A stretch of 64,000 nucleotides of DNA. Source: Bondarzewia mesenterica. Lineage: Eukaryota > Basidiomycota > Agaricomycetes > Russulales > Bondarzewiaceae. Position numbers and translations under genes: made by a program. Shown here piece after piece: positions 23,058 to 33,200 of this stretch; positions within the stretch are counted from its first letter, which is position 1, and each line of letters begins with the position of its first letter. Where the stretch lies: positions 1 to 64,000 of the forward strand of contig SGPL01000126.1 of NCBI GenBank assembly GCA_004802705.1, read 5' to 3'. The notes under the pieces are model-generated. The model saw nothing but the letters and a program-made list of their open reading frames with translations, was not told the DNA's origin and did no database searches.

Positions 23058-23669
23058 CTATGCGATGAGCGTCGATGCAGTGGCGGAATCGTATTTGAAT
23101 GAGGGAGGGATCTGCTGCTTCGTCTTGTAGTAGCGAGCGAGACGGTGGATACGCGACTCGATCAAGATGAGGCGGAATTTAGAGTCCTTATCCTTGCGGT
23201 TGGTCTCGAGGTGCTTGCGCACGGCGACTGCCTTCTTGACGAGGTGCCACAAGTCCTCTGGGATAGAAGGTGCAAGTCCTATAATGATTAACCCAACAAT
23301 CGTAAGTTCTATCTCGACTCCCTGCGGTAAACTGAGAGCATAGGGCAGTATGAGTGTGAATAACGCACCGTTGGACTTGAGGATACGCAAGATTTTGTTA
23401 CCGGTGACGAAGCGCACTTGAGGAATACCGTGCGAGTCCCGAAGGACGACACCGATCTGGGAGGGAGTAAGACCCTTACGGGCGAGTTTGGCGATGTGCT
23501 CGACGACGTCCTCCTGGGTGGTCTTGAGCCAAGAAGGGGGAGCCCGACGGTAAGGGAGGGCGGAGGACGCTAACGAGTACGTTCAAACGACTTAGATCAA
23601 ATCTCCATAACTTTCGACCTAAGACCAAGACATACAGATGCCCTTTCCGGGAGCGTGCATACGACCCAT
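23058..23669 (-). CDS. RPS13: 40S ribosomal protein uS15 (S13)
   Basis: Structural protein of the small cytosolic ribosomal subunit. The start [10 protein letters not shown] is separated by an intron from [20 protein letters not shown]. Then follow [20 protein letters not shown] and [20 protein letters not shown]. After a second intron come [40 protein letters not shown] and [20 protein letters not shown], ending SATASTLIA. This is colinear with eukaryotic S13/S15 over the full ~150 residues. Introns lie around 23279-23365 and 23572-23637. It is divergently paired with RPS6. Confidence 0.98.
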
Positions 23670-24063
23670 GGTGACTCTACAAGAAATTTTCGTCAATCAT
23701 TGGTTCATACATCGCACGGACAAGACTACTGACAATTTAAGGGGTGGGGTAGGTCTTGAGGAGAGCTTGTCGTTGCCGTTGGGCGCGTTGAGCGAGCAGG
23801 ACGGATGTCACGCGTGACGGGAGAGAGCTGTGGCTTGAGTTTCTGTACAGTTCCAAACCTTGTTTCCGGCGCTCAGCCACTTTCGCACTTTGTGTCGACT
23901 TGTTTGTCCAGCCTCAAGCCCAAGCTATTCGTCAATCTTCTAGTCTCCTTCGACGTCGTTACTGCCGACGGTGACAAGGCCTTTCTTCTCCAGCAAGGTG
24001 TGTGAAGTGCACCCATTCATAATCTATGTGGAATTCTGAAAGGATTTTCTTATCTGATTTAGT
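23670..24063. promoter_or_regulatory. Divergent promoter of RPS13 and RPS6
   Basis: The 394 bp between the RPS13 ATG (23669, minus) and the RPS6 ATG (24064, plus) serve two ribosomal protein genes of the same subunit. No TATA box is obvious. C/T-rich and G/T-rich patches near 23740-23800 are typical of ribosomal-protein promoters. Coordinated expression is inferred from the arrangement. Confidence 0.6.
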
Positions 24064-25059
24064 ATGAAGCTCAACATTGCCAGTGCGTCTCAGACGTATA
24101 CTGCTGAGAGAGTGCTAATATGGACACTTGGATAGACTCCGCGACCGGGGCACAAAAGCTCCTCGATATTGATGATGAGAAGAGATAGTGCGCTTCCTTA
24201 TTCCCAATCTTTGCAGACATAGCATGACCTTCCCTCCACCCGCCTTTCAGTCGCGTCTTCTTCGATAAGAAAATCGCCCAGGAAGTTCCTGCTGACTCTA
24301 TTGGCGACGAATGGGCGGGCTACGTCTTCCGCATCACTGGCGGTAACGACAAGCAGGGTTTCCCTATGAAGCAGGGTGTCCTTGTTCCCTACCGTGTCCG
24401 TCTGCTCCTCTCGGACGGTCACTCGTGCTACCGCACCCGTCGTACGGGTGAGCGCCGCCGCAAGTCCGTCCGTGGCTGCATTGTTGGCCCCGATATTGCC
24501 GTCCTTTCCCTCGTCATCGTTAAGCAAGGTGAGAACGAGATTCCCGGCCTTACCGACAACGTTCTTCCCAAGCGCCTCGGTCCCAAGCGGGCGACGAAGA
24601 TCCGCAAATTCTTCAACTTGAGCAAGGAGGATGATGTGAGGAAGTATGTTGTCAGGCGTGAGGTGACAAGTGCGAAGAAGGAAAATGCGAAGCCTTATCT
24701 CAAGGCGTGAGTGCGATCCTCTTTCTTCACAGAATAGCGACCCTCAGCTTGCTTTTAGACCAAAAATCCAGCGTTTGGTCACCCCCGTTCGTCTCCAGCG
24801 CCGCCGTCACCTCCACGCGCTCAAGGTTCGCCGGCTCGAACACCAACGGGAGCAGAAGGGAGAATACGAGTATGTAGCGTCTGTTTTGCCACCGATCCGT
24901 TAACTAACGTGGCCTCAGTGCACTTATCGCCAAGCGCATCGCGGAAAAGAAGGAGAAGGTTGCAGCCATCAAGGCGTCTCACAAGAAGTGCGTCCATTAT
25001 TCCAGTGGTTTTGTGAGACTGCGTAACGTCGTACTGATATCTGATGCAGGACTGCGTAA
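24064..25059 (+). CDS. RPS6: 40S ribosomal protein eS6
   Basis: Small-subunit ribosomal protein and classical TOR/S6-kinase target. MKLNIA joins to [17 protein letters not shown], then [12 protein letters not shown] and [60 protein letters not shown] and [20 protein letters not shown] follow. The tail runs [36 protein letters not shown] and ASHKKTA before TAA 25057-25059. Introns lie at about 24082-24135, 24188-24249, 24709-24759, 24871-24918 and 24989-25049. The canonical C-terminal RRxSS phosphorylation cluster is absent in this model; the last exon junction is the least certain part. Confidence 0.97.
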
Positions 25060-26141
25060 ATTCAGTGGATCCTTTGTCTTGCCTGTCTTTTTCTGCTCTC
25101 TATCTCATGCGGTTGTGGTTTCATATGGTGCTACGCTCATGCCCTTTCTTCCTTCTACTCATTTTTCCTCTGTTGCAAACTCGTATTATGCATGCGAGAC
25201 CAACCATATCGAGACTTGTCCGCTGAATGAGATTCATGGCCCGAGTTGGGCCACAGACCGTACGGGTGATATCTCTACTCTTGAATTTCATGAACTGCTG
25301 ACTTGTATTATGCGAGATGACTGCTCGGTGTCGTTATCTTGTTCATGAGCATGAGCCTTCGCCAGCGCTTACAATCTCACGCAATCTGACTCGACCTACA
25401 CTGAATGGGAGAAATGTTCGTCGACATCGACTAATTCTGCATGCTTGAGCTCTTGTACAGCTTCCGTTGTTTCGTGCTGCTGTGTACGATTCTCAATGAG
25501 TTTTGTAAATTTGGCCTTGCACTGCCCTTTGCCGACAAGCTGCCGCAAAATACAAGAAGTCGATTCAGGGAGCATGGACACAGCTTTCAAGTTTCTCTCT
25601 GGAAGACTCCTTGGAACAGCATCATGCAAAATGGGAGAGCATCCATGCCGAATCTATGCCGAATCTCCAAGACATACCACTGTTACACTGAATAGCGGCT
25701 ATCATGCGCGTCTATGAGCACTGCCTTTGCACACGGTCCGCTGGCCTTGACCTTGGTACCCCACAAGGTCTCTTATTTTCCACAGCCTCTGGCACCTGCG
25801 ATAACATGCTTGGTGCAATGGTCATCGAGGCACCGCGCCCAATGTCGTGTCCTAATCAAAGCGCAATATCAAATGTGGTGGCTTCTGCAAGGGTGGCCTG
25901 TATATCATGTTTGACATGAAACGGCTAGGGCCCAGATATAAAAAGCGACCATTCCTGTGGTCTGGTGAGGAATCCCCCGCGTCTGTTTTCACCTCCTTGT
26001 GTTGTGTCCTGTCAGTGAAACTTGTGGTTGGGTGAGTGACCTTGATTGAGCTAGCTTGACTGGTGACCACCACTTCATTTTTACACGGTCTTCCTTGTGC
26101 TAACCGCGACTTCCTTCCCTCGTAGCAATCGTTGTTCGTCA
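25060..26141. other. RPS6 3' region and promoter/5' UTR of the next gene
   Basis: About 1.08 kb. Open frames at 25013-25348 and 25441-25717 lack protein character. From 25937 it contains a TATA box and then a likely 5'-UTR intron at 26032-26125, with donor gtgagt, branch-like gctaac near 26099 and acceptor cgtag. It leads to the Gly/Ser-rich protein gene. Confidence 0.5.
25937..25944 (+). promoter_or_regulatory. TATA box of the Gly/Ser-rich protein gene
   Basis: tataaaaa lies about 95 bp before a strong gtgagt donor and about 205 bp before ATG 26142. No ATG occurs between the TATA box and 26142 in the reconstructed leader, which supports 26142 as the start. Confidence 0.6.
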
Positions 26142-27275
26142 ATGCGAATCTCGTCTCTATTTTCCCAAACTTCGACCCCGAGTTCGAAGAAGCGACTGGG
26201 GAAGCGAAAAGGAGGTGGCGGTCACGGTAGCAGTGGTGGCAAATCTGGCGGAGGTGGTAAATCTGGCAGTACGTCTAGCGGAAGTAGCAAGGGCAGCAGC
26301 GGAAGTTCTAAAGGAGGTTCAGGTTCATCCGTGTCTGTGTCTAGTCTGCCTGGAGGCAAGTCTTCGGCCACGGTATCTGGTAACGGGGGAGGAAAACAGA
26401 TTAACATCGCCAGTGGACAGCCATTTGCTGGGCGGACAGCGGGAGGCGGGACGAGAGGTCAGGTATATGGGACTTCGTGAGTTATAGTTTCTCTTGTTCC
26501 TGGTCGGTCTCCTGCTGAAGTGGATGCTGGTTGATTGGATTTTTCGTGCATTTTCTTTGTTTTGCAGCACTTATGGGAGCGGATACCCTGGCGTCATCCA
26601 TCCTGCTGTCTTAGGACGTGGATTTCCGTTTTTCTTTTGGCCTATCGTGTGGGGCAGTTCAGCCGTTGGTGTCGCAACGTATCTGCACGACAACGAGGTA
26701 GGTTACCCTCTTTCACATACACATAGATATGCCCACAATATTCACGCCTTTTTTTATATCAATCTTTCCAGTATGGCGAGCCCAACAACGCCACCCGCCC
26801 AGGCGGTGCTATGGCCCAAGCTTCCTTCCAATCCAATAACACCGCCAACCCCATGCGCTTCCACGTTCTAGCCGACAACACCACCGTCGCTTCCCTAATC
26901 ACGTCCATCCAGAGCAATTGTACCAACTATGACCTCTCCTCATCCAACTCGAGCACGGCACCCATGCCCTATATCGGTAACTCTTCGACAGACCCGCGGC
27001 CTGAGCAGGCAGTTCAGTATTTCCGTGCGAGCAGCGTCGTGCTGACGCTCGACGGCTACAACAATACCGCCACATTCAGCAATGACACGAGCGCACCACC
27101 CTCGCCCCTACCGAGCGGCATTGATACGACTTTGCTCGGCTGCTTGAACGCGACAATCGGCAACGCAGCGCCGCTTGTGGACGCGGCCTCACCCCACGCC
27201 GACGCACTCTCGCTCAAGATGGGCTCGATGACACTCGCGTGGGTCATCTTTTGCCTCGCGCGTATGCACCTGTAG
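26142..27275 (+). CDS. Gly/Ser-rich membrane or surface protein, unknown function
   Basis: Starts MRISSLFSQTSTPSSKKRLG, followed by ~70 residues of Gly/Ser/Lys low complexity (GGKSGGGGKSGSTSSGSSKG). After an intron (about 26478-26567) comes TYGSGYPGVIHPAVLGRGFP and a hydrophobic segment FFFWPIVWGSSAVGVATYL. After a second intron (about 26699-26771), YGEPNNATRPGGAM leads into a region with many N-glycosylation sequons (NTT, NCT, NSS, NDT, NAT). The end is a hydrophobic tail (MGSMTLAWVIFCLARMHL) that could be a GPI signal or anchor. No classical signal peptide is seen at the chosen start. The layout suggests a type II or surface-exposed protein; no family function can be assigned. Confidence 0.75.
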
Positions 27276-27610
27276 AGTCTCTCTAGTCCTGCTCCTGTTT
27301 CCCCCCTTCAGCCGCCAACGCCATCTGTCTCCTTAGTACTCTCGCTCGTTCCTTGGTTATTTTGTACTCGCTACTTGTCTGCTTATTTAGCATTGGCTAT
27401 CATGGATACCCCTCGGAATTCTAGGCAACAAAATGTGCGATGTCTTATGATTTTATGTGACACAGATATGATTACAGTTTTAAGCCCTATTCTGCCATTG
27501 TTCGAAGATAAAGAATTAGTACACACAGACCTAAAGACCAAGTTCAAAAGGGAATTGCAAGATGCTAAGCTCTGCTCCAATGCATATGGCAAGAGCCATG
27601 ACGAACAAAT
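27276..27610. other. Convergent spacer
   Basis: About 335 bp between the Gly/Ser-rich protein stop (+) and the F-box-like stop (-). A T/C-rich patch near 27290-27370 is probably 3' UTR. No gene is seen. Confidence 0.5.
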
Positions 27611-29127
27611 TTACTGCCAGTATCGATCCCGAGCCGCCTTTCCTTCCTCTTTAGATATTTGCATGACCGAGATCACCCCACCGGCATCATCACTCTCCTC
27701 CCTGAGATGGCCGTCGGTCTGCGTGTCAGAACGCCGACGCCACCATGTTACAGGCCAATCAGAAATCTTCACCTTCAACTCGAGATATTCGAGAGACGGG
27801 ATCATCGTGAACCAATGCCGTACGATGGCATCGCGCTCCTGCTCTGGAGAGAGTGCTCCTGCGTACTTGGGAGGAGGTTCGAGATCGATATCCATAGAGA
27901 GGGTAGCATATCTTAAACTTCTAAGGTCCCCGAGCGCATTTATATGGGGGCTGATCATCTGGAGTACCCAGATTGTCCGTTCAGTACCAGTCATCACTGG
28001 ATGTCGGCTCGAACTTGAAAACACTGAGGACTTACCATTTGAAGACATTCAGACATTTTAAAGATTGCGGAGATATGGAAGGCGAGACACTTGAGGTTAG
28101 GAACAGAACTCGCTAACCTGGATAGTAATGGAAATCTGACATCCCCACGCTCCGATACGACAGCGTCGAGCGACAAGGTCTCGAGGGGGCAATCACGAAT
28201 TGCATCTAGGAACTCAACGCAGAGGTGCTCGCCACCTAACCAGTCGACTGACAAGACACCCATGTCACGGAGTGTTACCCGCTGTAAAGCATGATGTCGT
28301 GCAAGTGCCATGATCACCTGCACGTTGCTATTGACAGTGGTGAGAGATGGCCAGAGCGTAGACTGGGTCTGTATACATGAGTTGATGAAGCAGTTCGAGA
28401 ACTTGATATCGAGAGATCGAAGATATGGGAATGCACGGGCAACTTCTTCGGCTGTAGCGAAATATAGCTCATTCACATGGAGCGTGTGGACGTGTGGACA
28501 TGGCCATAGAATCCTAGCAAGGTGGTAATTGTCGAGACAGGGCATCGTAAGCGACTCAAGCGTATGCGCGTTATTGGTTAATATGTTGGATAGAATGGAT
28601 AGCGCTGAGAGGTCACAGCCTGAGGCCCTCCATTCCCCAACAGAGAGCACTCGGAGTCCAGTTATTGGGCGACGATCACGAAAGAACCGCAGCCCCATAC
28701 ATACTGACAACTCAGAGAGTGGGCGATCAACTAGTGCAGACGCAATCTGGGCTGCGTGATGAAATCTGCATATGCAGCCTTCAAAGACAAAACCTCGGAG
28801 CTTCTCAGCCTTCTCCAGGATCTCAGCCAATGAGCTGAAGAATGTCTTGTCGTAACCAGCATCTCGGATCACTTCGAATCCAATCGTCAGACATCGAACA
28901 TGACGCGTTAGGTCATGCAGGAGGACGAATTCGCAAAACGCAGAGTACTGTTCAGCACCATCTCGAAGGACAACGTCTTGAACCAGAAAGCGTCTCGCAG
29001 TCGTCATGGCGATTCGAGATGTGGACGCAAGGGAAAGGAGAGATGGGGTATCCAAGATATCGAGGATGTACAAGGCACAGTCATGGTTCAAAGGGGGGAA
29101 CATCCTCGATATCGGGTGCTCAGTCAT
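27611..29127 (-). CDS. F-box/LRR-like protein
   Basis: Start ATG 29127 gives MTEHPISRMFPPLNHDCALY followed by ILDILDTPSLLSLASTSRIA, a degenerate F-box typical of agaricomycete expansions. The body is made of leucine-rich stretches (LRGFVFEGCICRF, LSELSVCMGLRFF, GLRVLSVGEW, LESLTMPCLDNYHL, HVHTLHVNELYF, YLRSLDIKFSNCF, PLETLSLDAVV, VPNLKCLAFHISAI), consistent with an LRR solenoid. A single 3' intron (donor gtaagt after SECLQM, acceptor ctccag near 27966) leads to MISPHINALGDLRSLRYATL and the stop at 27611. It is likely an SCF substrate adaptor, target unknown. A long antisense open frame over its 3' end (27375-28061) is judged a shadow. Confidence 0.82.
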
Positions 29128-29738
29128 TGCCACTGGCCTGATAATGCGTTGCAAATGTGATGGTCGCGGACACAGGCAGGTTGTTGATAATTCCTTCAAC
29201 CTACTGAGACGTGCCTTCAGTTATCCTTAATTGATGGAAAACAGCTGTAGATAAACTGTGTCTGTAGCAAGAATGAGATGCACAGCGCGCACCAATGCAG
29301 TATACCCTGGATAGTAGGCCTTGCGATTGGCAATCGTGAATTGTTTCACAGAGAAAAGAAATCTGTCGCGACTGCTTCGCAGAGTGTGGTGATAGGTGAT
29401 GATGCCACGGTGGTTAAGCCATGCCGTCTGTAGCAGTCTGTAGCCCCATAAAATTAGGAACGAAGCGCTACCGAGAGCTACCCACCGCAAGCCCCCTTCG
29501 AATTTGGTAGCCGAACCTGTAAGTCCTATTAACCGTTACATGTCGGATACTTATCAATTCACTGGCCTTGAGGTCCTCAATTGGCACTCCAGATGAAGGA
29601 CGTGGTCGGGGCTATCACAAGCTCCCTTCGCTGCACTGACAAAAGAAACGCCCACAGGGGTAACCAGATAATACATCCAAGCCTACAACACTTCCCTATG
29701 TACTTCCTGCTCGCATCTATACACGAACAGTGAAACAT
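29128..29738. other. Promoter of the F-box/LRR gene and 3' flank of the HAD gene
   Basis: About 610 bp between two minus-strand genes. A minus frame at 29227-29490 begins from an alternative codon and has no family motif. No other feature is recognised. Confidence 0.45.
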
Positions 29739-30929
29739 TCACTCGGCCCTCCCAACAGTCAATACCTCCTCCTTCGTCTTCTCCCCGCTCACGATAGAAT
29801 GCACGACGCCCAGCGCCTTTGAGAAATCGGTGAATGTGACATGGGGGATGTTCTCCGCGACGACGAACTTGGCGAGGTCGCTGTCCCCGTCAGGCTTCAG
29901 CTTCACGAACAGAACGTCGGCGTGTTTCGCAGCGGACATGTCTGAATGTGCTCTCATTCGTCAGCTGCCGGTGGACTGTCTTGGTAAATGGGCGCACCTG
30001 AGACACCGTCACCGAAGAAGAAAAGCGTTGGTGGGTTTTCTAGTTCGCGGTATGGGATGATCGCCTGAGACTTGTCGTGACCAAACCCACTGAACGTAGT
30101 TCCGACAGTCAGTCGGTTGGGAACTCTGCATTATGGACGAGTGGAAACTCACCTCGAAGGATGACGATAATGGATGTGCCATGAGCCGTCCTCCTTGATG
30201 ATCGCCTCGTTGGAAATGATCTCAATCTCCGCTGCGTCCTCTTCACCGACGAGATTTGCGAGGATAGCCTGAATGAGCGGCTTCATTCCACTGTCAAACA
30301 CATCAGCGACATTCTGTTCGTACACAAATGCTGAGCGCGTACCTCGACACGATGACGAAGGGTATATCATTAGATTTGCAATATTGGTAAAATTCCTTGA
30401 ATCCCGAGTCAAGCACAATGTCTAGTAACGACCGAGTGGTAAGTTTAAAGATAGAGATTGGGGTCTGCGGCAGGATGCCTAGGCAATACTTACTCTCTTT
30501 GAGAACTTGTTTACAGTAGTCGAATGAATGTCCGTTTTCGACGATACTCTCAAGCATGCCCCGGAATGCGTCCCTGCGAACGCCGTTAGCACAAAGGCAG
30601 ACGATCAGAGTTGAATCGCGTTACCTGAAGGTTGTCGAGCCGTCCAGAATTTTGACGTTCTCTGCACGTCTTCTTGCCTGACCGTATCCCATGTTATCGA
30701 TCATGACTGAAACAAAGTCAGTGGTCGCTTGAGGCATCTACATCGCTAGAACACTTACAGTCATTGGTGTCGTGCGTTGTGATGGTGCCATCCCTGCACG
30801 TAAAGACCTGCGTCAGCATGCAGATATTTCAAGAACACGGTAGAATGACCAGTCGGAGAGGACGACGAATTTCTTGTCCTGGTGGATGGGAGGGTAAGGG
30901 AGCGTACTCTTGGGCACGGAGACGGTCAT
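29739..30929 (-). CDS. HAD-superfamily phosphatase (phosphoserine-phosphatase/MtnX-like)
   Basis: MTVSVPKSTLPYPPIHQDKK leads to FVVLSDWDGTITTHDTNDYM, which holds HAD motif I (DWDGT with the nucleophile Asp). Next are MIDNMGYGQARRRAENVKIL, FRDAFRGMLESIVENGHSFD and the cap region. IVLDSGFKEFYQYCKSNDIP and FVIVSRGMKPLIQAILANLV hold motif II (Ser). HYRHPSSGFGHDKSQAI and TLFFFGDGVSDMSAAKHADV hold motif IV (GDG..D). At least five short introns interrupt the frame (around 29945-29998, 30090-30152, 30290-30343, 30420-30495, 30573-30625 and further 5'). The family contains phosphoserine phosphatases and methionine-salvage phosphatases; the substrate cannot be told from sequence. It lies upstream of, and divergent to, the AKR pair. 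Confidence 0.88.
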
Positions 30930-31804
30930 TATTTGGTGCAAAGAACGAGTGAAATGAAGGCTATTCGAGTGAGTGGAGGGAGACGGAAGATTGACTGTGA
31001 AAGGAATTTGGTCGTTGACTTATAACGACTTACAAGTTGAGGCGGAAAGAAAAATGTCGGTGAGTCGGTGGTTGGTTGGAGCGGCTCAATGGGCGCGGCA
31101 ACGGCATAACGTAATAGCCAGATCGGGAAAGATCTTCTAAATTGATCTTATCTTGTCCGTCGGAGCAAAAAATTGGCAGATGCAAAAAAAAAACCCAGTA
31201 TGACGTAGAGGTTGCTCAATTTTTTATTTATTTTCAATCAAGGGTGACGCGTTGACGTGTCACGCAAAGTCACAGATTTGCAGTGACTTTTTTTTTTGCG
31301 TCATTCAACGAGGTCTCTGGAGACTTTCATTTTCGTTGTTGCAAATCATTACAGCTTTTCCTTTTTCCTAACTCCAGATGTTCTTGCTCTGATCCAGGCA
31401 TCCATAAGAATTGTACTTACCATTCAAGTTCCACGTGGAGATTGCCGCCAAATGGACAGGGCCTGCAGACACGGGCTCGAAACTGCAGAATCCGAGCCTG
31501 TGAGATTTAGAAGCGTTCACCGCTCTTCTAAGCACACCTCTGTTTCAAATGGTTGGCTCGGTTGGCTGTTCACGGAATCCAGGGGTGTGTATTCAGTGTG
31601 ATTTTTGCTCACTAATATCAAGCAAGAGCGAAGGGTCCGGTTACCGGACCGTCCGGTACGTCCTCCCGCGACAAGGCGATAACCACAACGTCCATGACCG
31701 TCCCGAAACTCGACGCACGGGCCTTCATTCCGGTCAGTGTTATCGCGTTTCTCATCGCTCCAACGTTTGCCACTCGCACTCCACGAAAGCAAGCTCATCG
31801 AGAC
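30930..31804. other. Divergent region between HAD phosphatase and AKR gene
   Basis: About 875 bp that must contain both promoters. Homopolymer runs of A and T at ~31181-31190 and ~31286-31296 stand out. An open frame from ATG 31694 runs straight into the AKR frame and would add a hydrophobic N-terminal extension (see the AKR entry). No other gene is seen. Confidence 0.5.
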
Positions 31805-33200
31805 ATGTCAGTGCCCACGTTCACGTTCAACAACGGTGTCGAAGTCCCAGCTATCGCGTACGGTGCGTCATACATCAAGCTTGCGCAGGGTGGAAGATGC
31901 CTTTGTTCACTTCAAGATGTTTTGGCATAGGAACGTGGCAATCTCCACCGGAACAGTTACCCAGGGCTGTCGAGTACGCGATCAAGGAGGCAGGGTATCG
32001 ACATATCGATTGCGCTTGGGGGTATCGAAATGAGAAAGCGGTTGGAGAAGGCATCAAGGCATCTGGAATTCCACGCTCAGAAATTTTCGTGAGTTATTTC
32101 TCTTGTCTCAAGTTTGGAAGGATGTGTGATGCAGATGCTTGGGATGTACGCGTAGATAACGAGCAAACTTTGGGGAACATGGCATCAACGAGTCGAGCAG
32201 TGCCTTGACGAAACGCTGGCTGACCTCGGCACGAACTACCTTGACTGTGCGCGTTTGTTCTACTTTTGATATCTCGCCTGATCCACCCTATGTTCGTGCA
32301 GTGTATCTGATGCACTGGCCCATTCCTCTGAACCCGAACGGGAACCACTTCATGATACCCACCAGACCCGATGGATCTCGGGACATCGACGAGTCCTGGG
32401 ACATCGTTGATACCTGGAAACAAATGGAGGCCCTCCTCAAGAAAGGTACGCAGCTTGCCCCCTCCGAGCTGTTCTCCAGAACCTGGATTTGTTGACCGAG
32501 GGCCTCAGGCAAAGTCAGAGCGATCGGCGTGTCAAATATGTCGCAGAAGAAACTCGAATCTTTCCTGCCTAAAGTTGAGGTCGTCCCCGCGGCGAACCAG
32601 CTCGAACTGCACGTCTACAATCCGGATCACGCGCTAGTGTCGTACCTCAAGTCCGAGGGCATCCTTGTGCAAGCCTACTCACCCTTAGGATCGTCCGGCT
32701 CGCCGTTGATTTCCAACGGGACGGTCGTCAAAATTGCGGAGAAATATGACGGGCTCACGCCTGCGGACGTGTTACTAGGGTGGCTTCGTGAGTTTTCCCT
32801 TCCTTCATCAATTTTCACTTTTGGTGATTCAGGGGACTAACTTCTATTTTTTCGGTTTAGTCTCGAAGGACCTGGAAGTCATCACGCGCTCCCTCAGCCC
32901 CGAACGCATGACGTCGAACATCAAAGGCTCCGTCGCCGCTTCCAAGGCGCTGACCCAGGAGGACATCGAAATCCTGGATGGGATTGCCGCTGCCGGGAAA
33001 CAAAAGAGGTCAGTTAATTTTTTCTTGAGAAAGTCTGTACACCCTCTTTGATTGCTCATCGTCTCCATCTACCGTTACAGGCTGGTCACGCCACCATGGG
33101 GTACGTTCTGCATCTCGTATGCCCTTGTACCGCACTTCTTGATATTTCCACATACATAGGTGTCGACCTTGGATTCGACAACTGGCCCGTCAAAGCGTGA
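31805..33200 (+). CDS. Aldo/keto reductase (paralogue 1)
   Basis: NAD(P)H-dependent carbonyl reductase of the AKR superfamily, close to fungal GCY1/GLD1/D-glucuronate-reductase-like enzymes. [20 protein letters not shown] starts the barrel. Tetrad Asp and Tyr are in [11 protein letters not shown], Lys in [10 protein letters not shown] and His in [49 protein letters not shown] and [15 protein letters not shown] follow. The cofactor motif reads [12 protein letters not shown] instead of the usual PKS form. The end is [12 protein letters not shown]. About seven introns interrupt it, several at positions shared with the second AKR at 36101. ATG 31694 lies in frame and would add 37 residues including [16 protein letters not shown], possibly an organelle or membrane signal; the shorter start matches other AKRs. 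Confidence 0.9.

Noticed and set aside
27375..28061. 228-codon plus-strand open frame
   Set aside because: Lies antisense to the last exons of the F-box/LRR gene, whose protein is leucine-rich and well structured. The plus-strand translation has no family character.
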